In this document: piece after piece, positions 55,066 to 64,000 of the stretch
How positions within the stretch are numbered: the stretch's first letter is position 1
Layout of the letters: every line of letters begins with the position of its first letter
Source of the DNA: Notospermus geniculatus
Taxonomy: Eukaryota > Nemertea > Pilidiophora > Heteronemertea > Lineidae
Direction: 5' to 3'
Assembly: GCA_002633025.1 (NCBI GenBank)
Contig: NMRB01000379.1
Location: 294,691-358,690, forward strand
DNA: 64,000 bases
Notes under the pieces: model-generated
The model's database searches: none
Told to the model about the DNA's origin: nothing
Seen by the model: the letters and a program-made list of their open reading frames with translations, nothing else
Translations under genes and position numbers: made by a program

Positions 55066-55502
55066 GGCGTAGGCCTATCTATATTTGCGTTAATTAAAGG
55101 AGGTCATAATAGCAAAAACGCCAGGTCAAAAACAACCACGGGTACATGTATTTTCGAACGGCCGGGCCCAGTTTGATTGAAATAACGACGAATGATTTTT
55201 CTTCCCGTGCGACCCTAAAATGTCTTCCGACAGGAGATCACATTATCCTGACGGAACTGCCCCTTGGGATAGGCCTATGTCTCGACTGTACAGTTTTGCT
55301 TGTCCCATCGAGCACAATCGCATAATCAATACCTAACCTGAGATAATCAAACGACCTCATTAAACCACGGACCTAGCGTATGCAGGGGTGGACGGCTTAT
55401 CGAGTCAATCATAATGGTGTGATCGTTCGCACAGCATGCACAATCTCTGTACGTAGGCCTATGCCTTTCCCTGTGAATGACCGTCATTCACTCTTATTGA
55501 TT

Positions 55503-55533
55503 ATGGAAGCATACCTGAGGAAACACAAGCATG
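55503..55533 (+). CDS. Candidate alternative first exon f (weak)
   Basis: MEAYLRKHKH plus one base, ending CATG|GTAAGG, a consensus donor in phase 1. An upstream in-frame ATG at 55380 would lengthen it to 51 codons. Short, so evidence is limited to phase and donor quality. Confidence 0.25.
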
Positions 55534-56749
55534 GTAAGGACACATTACGATGTGAATTATAGGATATTTGCTTCCCGCAGGACAACCGTCCAAGACGGCT
55601 GTTTGGTAGCCAACATACATGATACACGCTTCTTGGCAGCACCCCCGGGGAGCACCACACAAATTCTTGGTTTTGCAGATTTGAAATCGTATCTGTACGC
55701 CGTGTCGCTGGCAGAGATGAGGCAGCACACATAGGTGTTAGTTCAGACATCCTCGCAGAGAAGCTCACTGAGATTTCCCTGCGTGTGCAACTGACACAGT
55801 GCGAGTCAGTTGACCTGAGTTGGAGACAGTCCTAGCATCGTGGATGATCGGAGTCCCAGTCTCGGTGAATCTACGTCGGTCATTCCGTGGGCCCTACTCT
55901 GGTACAGACGTTATACCAGCTTTCTCTCTGCAGCGAGGCTTGAGACCATATGGATATCCGATTTTTGTCGAGCCATCCACTGCCCAAAATGCCGCCATAA
56001 TAATACCAACTGAACTGAAAAGCGATACTAAACAACAACAGCGATGACGATGGACGAAGTACCCCATCGGCCGCGACTTGAGGTGACAAGGATGTTTTTT
56101 CGACCGCTCAAGCATCATAACATTGCCAATAGGCTATTGTTCCTGTCTGGCTGCGGTTTCCATCCGAACGATTTCTATTCCAGTCACACAAGCTATCAGC
56201 TGAATATCCCGACAACTGCCATCTCGACTTTGTTACAACCGTCTGAACGGTTGTTTGGCACGATGACAATGTTGGTCTCAAGGGGTCTGCTCACTTCCCA
56301 TTGCCGAACATTTCGCTAGCTAATCTGAATTGGACGTTCTTGTCTATGCTAATCTGCTGGATTTTTGCCGTTGCTGACTGTGTAGTGGTTGGAAGAGATT
56401 TATGAGCACCTATTTCAATCTTTCATCCCTGACGTCTCTGGCATCCTATTGAATCTGCTGTGACCGCTAAGCTTGCCTTGTACCAAATATTTAGAAGGAG
56501 GTGCTCGGCTTCCGAATTTTGCTTGTGCATTTCAGCGGCATTCTACCATTGTACCGATCAAGTTAACCCTCTTTTCATAACAGTATCCGTATTCATCGTT
56601 TCGACGGCCACCGCCATCTTGGATTTCTTGCAAATGCACCTGCGCAGTTACGCCTGGTGACCAAATTCGTATCTCCCGCGACCAATCATACGCGTTGGTT
56701 TGCCCAACAGATAAGTGCGCGAGCACAGAATTTTCGTAGAAACCACAAG

Positions 56750-56798
56750 ATGGCGGCCGGGGGCGTCGAAATTATTAAGCAAACTGGCGATGGGACAG
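56750..56798 (+). CDS. Candidate alternative first exon g, nearest to the shared exons
   Basis: AAGATGGCGG start context; sixteen codons plus one base (MAAGGVEIIKQTGDGT) and donor GACAG|GTATCA in phase 1, only 181 bases before the shared exon. As the proximal candidate with good start and donor it may be the default promoter product. Confidence 0.45.
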
Positions 56799-56979
56799 GT
56801 ATCAGACCATCGGTCAGCCGTAACTATCGCTACGGACACAACACCTTCTGCTTGATCATGGAATGCAGAAAACGGTTAAAAAATATGGAAAGTCATTTTC
56901 CTTTTGACGAGTTTTCATCGTCACCCCTGCAGACATAAGTCTTATTGTTGAGCCTCTTTCTTTTCATTTTCTTTCTCAG

Positions 56980-59027
56980 TTACGGTCGAGGTTCAAGAGC
57001 CTGCCAAAGAATCAACAGACGATATGGCATCGGAAACCGGAAAGAAGCCTTCGTTAGGAAAAAAGATAAAGAAGTTTGGCAAGATCATCTACCGGGTGCT
57101 AAAATCGCACGCTGGCTTGATCATTCTCCTGATGATCTATACGGCAATCGGTGGAGCGGTTTTCTCGGCCATCGAAGGACCCTCCGAGACACGCGAAGCC
57201 ATTGTTATGAACAGTACCAGGGAGAAATTTCTGGTGGACATGAGAAAGGCGCTGAGAACAAAAAACTGGAGCGAGGAAACAAGGGTTTTACTCGATAAAT
57301 TCGAGGAGGATATGAAGGTGTTTTTCTCCCATGCACGAGATTTGACGGAAGACGGTGAAGTCAAACGCGTGTGGACTTACATTGGTGCCGTGATTTACTC
57401 AATAACAGTGTACACCACAATTGGTAAGGACAACAGTTTCGACAAAACGTTGTCCTCACCAGAAGTTGATCGTCAGGAAATGCAGGGTCTGGGAGATACT
57501 GGGCAAAAATTCGGCATACGATGTCCCAATCCAGAAATGTTAAATCATCATGAAATGGTCTTGGAAATGTTTGGACACCCTTATTATCAACGATCCAAGA
57601 TGATTGCTTGCAAAAATTTTTGCTGCTAGTGATTAAAAAGTGATCTATCCCATTGACTTCGATTGCCTTCTTCTCTTTCAGGTTATGGTCACATAGCTCC
57701 GGTTACAGATGAAGGCAAGGCTGCTACTGTTGTTTACGCCATCATCGGAATCCCCCTTTGTCTGCTCGTCATGGCAGACGTCGGTCGCTTGATGACGAAA
57801 GGAATCAAAGCCCTGTTCGCTCTGATTAAACGGTAAATTCGTTGAGACTTGTAGGTTTCGTGCCTTTGGATATGTTGCCCAAATCACGGCCGATGGCTAC
57901 AGTCTCCTCTTAAAGATTATATAGAATAAAAGGAGCACGGCATGCCGGCGCCACCATCGCCGTGCGCGTCACTCTGCAACACCAGGGAGAAATTAAGTTG
58001 TCGGCGAATTGACCCGATGACGGCGAATTGACCCGATGTAGTGTGTGTCGTACATTTTCAATGTTTTTTGTAGTTGGTGTTGCTGCCGCTAGGTGGCTTC
58101 CTCTACGTCGACAGTCAAAATATCGGCAATATATCGCATGCCGTGCCATTTTAAGTTACTGAATGCGGTTGGGAAAGGCCTCACGTTGATTTCGATGCAC
58201 CAACCAATCAACCTTAATTCCAATTCCTCCCTCCAGTGAACCTTGGCTTCAATGCATGAACCGACCTTTGACATGTGACTTTAGAGTATTTTTCCTTCAT
58301 CGTCTTCTCTACTTTTAGGTTCTACTACACAGGCCAACTCAGCCGGATGCGGAAGACCAAAGCTGTCGAATTCCTGGAGAAGAAATTGGACATGAAATCA
58401 CAAGCGGATATCAAAGAAACCTCAGAGGAGACAGAGGGCAAAACACTTCTCTACGGCTACGAAATCGACGACGAATTCAACTTACCCGTCGCGGTCGCGT
58501 TGATCATCGTCGCATTGTACCTGTTCAGTTGTGCTGCCATCTATACGCGATGGGAAAATTGGACCTATGGCGAGGCGCTCTACTTTCTTTTCATCTCAAT
58601 GAGTACGATAGGGTTCGGCGACATCGTACCGGAACATCAACGCTTCTTCCTAGCCTCCTCTCTCCTTGTTCTTTTTGGGTTGTCGCTTGTTTCGATGACT
58701 ATTACGGTCCTTGTGGATTACATTGCCGATCTTTATACGAAGGCAAAGGATAAGATTCAGGCTAAGGTGACGGCCATCGGGGATAAGATCGGCATTGACG
58801 TCAACGCACTCGATAAAATGATGAGCAAAACCGATGACGATGACAACGGAAACGGACAAGAAGAGAAAACGGAAGACGAGAAAACGAATGAAGGTGAATC
58901 AAAAAGTGAAACCGATGCCGAAACGGAGACGAAAGTGGCGGCTGAGAAGAAAACAGAGCAAGAGGAAATGGCGACGACACCAACGGAAGGGAAGTCGAAA
59001 ATCCCGCAACGGAAAAAGGATGATTGA
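56980..59027 (+). CDS. Two-pore-domain (K2P) potassium channel, shared exons
   Basis: Exons 56980-57423, 57682-57832 and 58319-59027 with consensus borders (CTTTCTCAG|TT, ATTG|GTAAGG, CTTTCAG|GT, AACG|GTAAAT, TTTTAG|GT). An internal ATG at 57024 gives 419 residues; upstream first exons would lengthen it. Numbered from that Met: M1 about 29-50, cap region with sequons NST (63) and NWS (81), pore 1 with TTIGYGH 131-137, split by the first intron, M2 about 147-168, M3 about 238-258, pore 2 with TIGFGD 280-285, M4 about 293-317, then an acidic, lysine-rich, low-complexity tail to 419. K2P dimers give background potassium leak at the plasma membrane. The two intact filters support function; subfamily not assigned. 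Confidence 0.92.
57926..58156. mobile_element. MITE with GGAGCACGG/CCGTGCC termini inside a K2P intron
   Basis: Contains the same GACCCGATG, TGCTGCCGCTAGGTGGC and AGTCAAAATA blocks as the element at 37219, with GACGGCGAATTGACCCGATG partly doubled. It lies wholly inside the intron 57833-58318. Confidence 0.65.
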
Positions 59028-59950
59028 GAGGGCCCTTTTTGTAGTCTTTGCGACTCATCTTTCTTGACGTTTGAGTGTCGACCCAACAAGTTTAGATACA
59101 CCACTAACCGAAAGAACCGCGCCATTTATTGTCTTCTGGTGAAGAAAAGGCGACTCAGTAACCTCTGACTCGTTACCTAGGCCTATTAACTGCTTACTAA
59201 CCCAACGGTCGTTTCACCCTGGACTGGTGGTCTTTCGTTTCGACGCCCAAAACGTCGGGGCCAGACGCGAGGCGTTTTGGGAGTTACGACCCGCTTCGTC
59301 GGGACAAGGGATAGGCCTACAAGTAAATTTTGTTCTTCGGACAGGGTCGGGTGATTTAGAAAAGGCGAAAGTGCACATATCAATCGTGAGTTGTGAGCGA
59401 TCTTCGAGACGGACCTGGGGCAGAGAGACGGTGGAGATGGACTCGCGTCTGCGAATCGACACGGCCCGGGACACGTCGCGTCGACAAAAAGCCGCCCACT
59501 TTCGATACAAAGTCTTCTGGAGGCTAATCTTCGGGAAAACACGCAACGCCCTGGTAGCCCGGCGTTTATTGGTCGAAATATACCAATTCGGAAGAAGTGC
59601 TGTGATTGGCTTGGAGGTCCTGAGACACTGTAAACATGGTAAAACTAATAAAAAAGAGTATTGGCCCATCTACTTCCGCCAGTTTTAATTGTAATGTCAC
59701 CGTCGTCCGAGTTGAATGTTATTTTAACTATCAACATGTTACTCTTCTTAACATTTTTTTCTATGTGGTATTTTTAAAGTCTTCGCTTGATATTTTATAT
59801 GAAAAACGAATATCCACACTCCCGCATTTCTTAGTTATTTCTTTTACTGTTTCACTGTCGGTGACAATTTTATAGACAATGGTAACGCCGAATCCTGAAA
59901 TCTTGGTTGGGAAAGCACACAGAGGTTGGAAATAGACGGAAAACAATTAG

Positions 59951-60077
59951 GGAGTTTTCGCAAAGCCCCCGAAACGCCAACGCGAACGTAGATCCTTTTC
60001 GTCGGTGCTTTTTTCGTGTCATCGAAAAATGACTTTGGCGTTCGCGTTGGCGTTTCGGGGGCTTTTCCAAAACTTCC
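59951..60077. repeat. Palindromic MITE of about 127 bp
   Basis: GGAGTTTTCGCAAAGCCCCC and CGAAACGCCAACGCGAACG on the left are mirrored by CGTTCGCGTTGGCGTTTCG and GGGGGCTTTTCCAAAACTTCC on the right, around a loop of about 50 bases. Confidence 0.78.
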
Positions 60078-60393
60078 GAATAATAAGATTCATCCCGAGG
60101 GGGTTAATTAATTCACTGTCAAAAAAGAGCAGCGATACATCAGGTTTCTGAAATTCGAACTTCAACCAAGGTCTGATGACTATTCATCACCATCATCTAG
60201 GCCCTACATCAGGCTACTGAAGGAACTTGTCCTGTGCTGATGACAAAATCGACGAGTCGGACCGACTTGATGAATCGTTTCGCCTGGCTATATTAGTAGG
60301 CCCCCTAAGTTGGTTAATTATAGGCCTATCATATCTGCAATCGGCTTAGCTTAGTTTATTTAGTTTAGTTTGTCCCGCCCTTTATCGGCAATA

Positions 60394-60557
60394 GCCGTTG
60401 TAACGTTTTTGAGCGTTCCCCATCTGCGAGTGTTCCCCTGCTATTGTCTGACGGAATAAGCCGCGACTCGACAATGGAGGACACAGAGAGAAACGTGTCG
60501 ATCTATCTGCCAGTGTTTCGAGAACAATAGGGGGAACACTGACACACGGAAACACTG
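60394..60557. mobile_element. Palindromic MITE, degenerate copy between K2P and oxidase genes
   Basis: GCCGTTGTAACGTTTTTGAGC followed by CATCTGCGAGTGTTCCCC and an inner palindrome like that at 22852. The right terminus is degraded (GACACACGGAAACACTG). Confidence 0.6.
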
Positions 60558-61088
60558 AAAAACTTTACACCTTGACTTCGGCACGGCCAGCCAGCAAGGG
60601 GTTAGTGTTGTACACAACCGATAGATGGCAGCAAATGTAGGTAGTGTCAAGTTGAGAACATCGATGCCTCTGACGCGTTTCTGCCCGAATTAGAACAATT
60701 TAGAGATATTATTAATCGTAATTGAAGTTAGATTTGATTAATCTACGTAGTGTAAGTAGAATATTTTCAGAAGAAATAATGTTAAAATAGCAAACGACGA
60801 TTTTTAGTGAGAAAATTTCAGCTGTCTGCTACAGAAAAACCGATTTACGTCGCTGATGTGAAAAACAAAAACGCCACCATCTGAAGTTTCGCTGTATTAC
60901 TTTAATCCTCCGTCACAAAACCATACATTATGATTTTTTTGTAATTAAAAACTCGTTTTTACAATCACTATGTGCTGATTAGCGTAAGTTTTGTTCCAAA
61001 ATCGAACCCCGACCACTTGACCTCATTACTATTGCTATAGGCGACATTACCAAAGCGTTACGTTTCATAACCATACAAGGCGGCGGCT

Positions 61089-64000
61089 ATGGCAGAGATG
61101 GAGGATTTAGAGGGGAAACTATCTAAAGTTTCACCCAAAATTTTGGTGATAGGAGCCGGTATAGCTGGATTAGCCGCCTGCGACTACCTCACGAGACATG
61201 GATTTCATGATTTCAAGATATTGGAAGCTACCAATCGCACAGGAGGGCGAATTTGGAGCAAAAATGTTGGTGAGTATTCAGTGACCTGATTTCTATCCGC
61301 TGTGCTAGCAACGTAGGCCTACTGCAGACAAAGCACTAGAATTTTAGAGTCTGATTTCTTCCCGATTTCTTCCATATGTTGCGTCTTTTTTCATATCACC
61401 GGCATGATATTATGCCTCGTATCATATCGTCATTATCCTGCGTTATAGATTCGATTTTGGATGGATATTTTGGGGTTTTTTCCCGTCTCACTCAAACTCG
61501 GTCGATGTCTCGTCTGGGACCGCTGCTGACATGGCTGAGAGGTCAAGTCGAGGTCATGGCTTCCCTCTCTCAGCTGATCAGCTGCTCAGTAGCAGTTATC
61601 AGGAATAGGTCATTGATGGATGGATGACAAAGGCGAGGCAGGGTCATTTGCTGTAGAGTTTTAACCTGCCCTCCTAGGCCTTGGCACCAAAATTTTCATT
61701 TCCCAGCTCGAACATGACTTTTGCTAAAGTATAAAATTTTTTAATAGGCTAGCTTGGGTTGATGTTAGTCCTCAACTGTCTTTGTTTGGTTGCCTATTTC
61801 GATATTTCTTGTGTTGTAGTGTGCTTTATACGGTACAGTGTGTGGAATCTCTCTTCGCGGACACCTTGTGGGAGGTGGACATGTGACCTCTCTTAGGAAC
61901 CGAAATCTCAATCTGGTCATTTCTACTATTCATTTCCTATGGCCTACTGTATTCAGGACACCTCAATAAGGACACCATTTGTCAGTCCCAAAGGTGTCCT
62001 TGGGGACCTTGGGTTGGGTTGGAGAGGTTCCACTGTATAGAGGGTACCGTAGTGTGTCTATAACACTGCGTGAGTGTGAGTGACAATTTAAACTTTTAAT
62101 CTACATGTACTACCCGTATGGTAGACCCAGAAATCCCAGCATGTTTTTGTCGTGTAGTTACCGGGTGCCCTGTATTGTATTATTGTAGTAAAAGGTGTCA
62201 AGACTGTTGGAGCTTGATTTTGTTGTTAGCAGATTGCAGGTGATGATTGACTTACAATGTCAAATCTGAATTGGTGATACATGTACATGTCATTCTAGCC
62301 CAGCCAACAAAACCAGACTCCAGAGAGCTTCTTGTTCTTTGTCTTTCCTATGCAGAAAAAATGAGTGTCTTCTTTCCTCATTTTTTGTGAGGGACAGGGT
62401 TTCCGCCAGAAAAAATATTTAATAGGGGGGGGGGGGGGCACANNNNNNNNNNNNNNNNNNNNNNNNNNNNNNNNNGGGGGGGGGCACAATCTGGATGCCT
62501 CTGGCCAAAGTGGAGTATCTGGGGGGGCTGTCCCCAGAAAAAAAAAGTTCCAGAAGCCCGGAGGTGATGTGTTTTCCAAGCATTTGAGAGCTAAAACACT
62601 TCCTGTGTACAGATCTTTGTTCGACTGTTGTATCTCTTGAATGAAAATAAGGGCAATTTAAAAGACACTGCTCTGCAATTATAGGGGGGGGCAAGCCCCC
62701 CCCTTCAGATGACATTGATGGTATTCTGTTGTGGCCCCGTGTAGTGCTTTTTACAGTGAAACCCAGCTTACTGAGTGGTCCTACCCTACCCCTTATCCCA
62801 CCACTGAAGAAAAAAGGAGAAATTCCACAGTACGCCACCCAAAAGTGTATTATGTAGTCCCCGAGTATCCTCCCAACTCTACCATAACGAGCCCGTCCTT
62901 CACCGTTTTGAGCGCAGATAGGCAATGTGACGGTTCAATATATGAGAATATCTCCATCCAATGCCGAGCGAGTCCTGTGCTGGCTGTCATGTGTTCATAG
63001 TGTGACTGATACATCGATTACTCTCTGGAGGTAATCGCTAGGCAGTCTACTGTGGATGAAGGGTTGCCAGTAGCAACATGGTTTAAAACAAATGCCGAAT
63101 GGGAACAGCTTTAGAAACCAATGTACGGCTCTGATGTTACAAGATAACTGTGTTCTAAATCTGGCTCAGCAAGGGATGTCAAGTATTCATGTCAACTTCA
63201 AGGTATTGAAAAGGTTTGCTGTTTGCAGGAAAAGATAGATAGATGTAGGGCTGCTNCCCCCCCCCATCTATGAGTCTATGTATGCTCTAGAATAAATATT
63301 TTCGAATAGACTGGCGCCTCTCTGTGCCGCACGGCTCCCATGGCACTGCTGTCTGTTCCACAGTTCAAAGGCAGGCACGGACCACGGCCGCCATGAGGGG
63401 ATACCAATAATAGACGGCCGCCTACACACACACACCCTGGCCCCATCCACCAGTCGGAGAAGAATACCGGTGCGGTGTACAAGAACTAGCCATTACTACC
63501 CTGCACTATGTACAAGACTTGTGGCCAACATCCATATCCCCATGAATAAGAAAAATGAGAACAAATGATCTAAGCTACAGGAATGTAAGACAGTGTCTGT
63601 GTTTCCCTTTGCAGATGAGTCCTGTGCCATCACTAAAAATGGAAAGGTGGAGCTTGGCGCAAATTGGATTCATGGTATCGAGCAGAACCCAATCTACAAG
63701 ATCGCAGACGAGCATGATCTGCTACAGCTACAACGCCAGGGAAATCTCTGTCAACAAATAATGACCGTCACGGAAACCGGTGAGCGTGTCGCGAGCAAAA
63801 TCGTAAAAGAAGTTGATTGGGAATATGGCAAGCTCATGCAGCAGACAGAGGAATTCTTCCAGCACGATTTGCCGACACCCTATGAGAATGACAGCGTCGG
63901 GGCGTTCCTTGATCGAGAGATGGAGACCACTTTGTCGCGATACCATGGCAAAGATCGCCGATTCAGAGAGTTGATTTTCTGGAATAGGAAGAATTTGGAA
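61089..64000 (+). CDS. Polyamine oxidase (PAOX/SMOX type), 5' part
   Basis: Flavin amine oxidase that would oxidise spermine, spermidine or their acetyl forms. Exon 1 is 61089-61269 (donor GTTG|GTGAGT, phase 1); exon 2 starts at 63615 after CCCTTTGCAG and is open to the window edge. The 189 visible residues contain the FAD dinucleotide-binding fold: [17 protein letters not shown] with GxGxxG at 22-27, acidic Glu46 in KILEA, TGGRIWS 51-57, then GANWIHG 75-81, a hallmark of animal acetylpolyamine and spermine oxidases. The start GCTATGGCAG lies after a CpG-containing leader. Whether it is peroxisomal (PAOX) or cytosolic/nuclear (SMOX) cannot be decided, because the C-terminus is outside the window. 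Confidence 0.88.
61270..63614 (+). other. First intron of the oxidase gene, with assembly gap
   Basis: Contains a 33-base run of N (62443-62475) bordered by G runs, a single N at 63256 next to a C run, and GGGGGGGCAAGCCCCCCC at about 62685. The gaps coincide with homopolymers that are hard to sequence. A 168-codon minus frame crossing the gap is not credible. Confidence 0.7.

Larger units (their letters stand above)
59028..61088. other. Interval between the K2P and oxidase genes
   Basis: The K2P 3' UTR presumably starts here; an AATAAA occurs at 59647. A CpG-richer part (59200-59640) has long open frames on both strands that mirror each other and are not called genes. A palindrome follows at 59951-60077 (AAGCCCCCGAAACGCCAACG and its inverse) and a degenerate MITE at 60394. 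Confidence 0.5.

Noticed and set aside
59214-59688. Open frames of about 150 codons on both strands
   Set aside because: Frames mirror each other in CpG-richer sequence, show no domain and no start context; the strand cannot be chosen.
62295-62925. Open frames across the 33-N gap
   Set aside because: They depend on undetermined bases and homopolymers inside an intron.
1-64000. CRISPR arrays, operons, rRNA genes
   Set aside because: No regularly spaced short repeats, no bacterial-style gene packing and no rRNA sequence were seen; the window is animal nuclear DNA.

Overview
The window is eukaryotic, animal genomic DNA. Spliced genes with GT/AG introns, tRNA-derived SINE-like elements, many short inverted-repeat (MITE-like) elements, scattered ATGTACATGTA and TAGGCCTA words and a large tandem family of intronless rhodopsin-type receptors suggest a marine invertebrate deuterostome (echinoderm, hemichordate or lancelet). 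That placement is inference; nothing here fixes the species.

Region 1 (about 1-40 kb) is a tandem array of one class A (rhodopsin-like) GPCR family, labelled R1-R21 here. Ten copies are intact single-exon genes of 354-373 codons (R2, R3, R7, R8, R9, R10, R12, R16, R17, R19). Four are full length but frameshifted (R1, R5, R20, R21). One stops at an assembly N (R18). Six are 5' or 3' fragments or decayed copies (R4, R6, R11, R13, R14, R15). All but the last point rightwards. The copies share 5' and 3' flanks as well as coding sequence. Several are mosaics (5' half of one subtype, 3' half of another), and a block of about 5 kb carrying two receptors is present twice (about 9.7-14.7 kb and 24.5-29.5 kb). 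This is a young array turning over by unequal exchange and conversion, as seen for chemosensory-type receptor expansions. Ligand and tissue cannot be read from sequence.

Region 2 (about 40-46 kb) has no gene I can support. It holds a nearly perfect 594-bp foldback element, a smaller palindrome and tRNA-like SINE sequence.

Region 3 (about 46-59 kb) is a two-pore-domain (K2P) potassium channel gene. Three shared exons (56980-57423, 57682-57832, 58319-59027) encode the complete channel core with both selectivity filters. Upstream, over 10 kb, lie several short ATG-initiated stretches that each end at a GT donor in phase 1, the phase the shared exon needs. They look like alternative first exons giving channels with different N-termini, and this is the most interesting proposal in the window.

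Region 4 (61-64 kb) is the start of a flavin-dependent polyamine oxidase gene (PAOX/SMOX type) that runs off the right edge; its first intron contains a 33-bp assembly gap.
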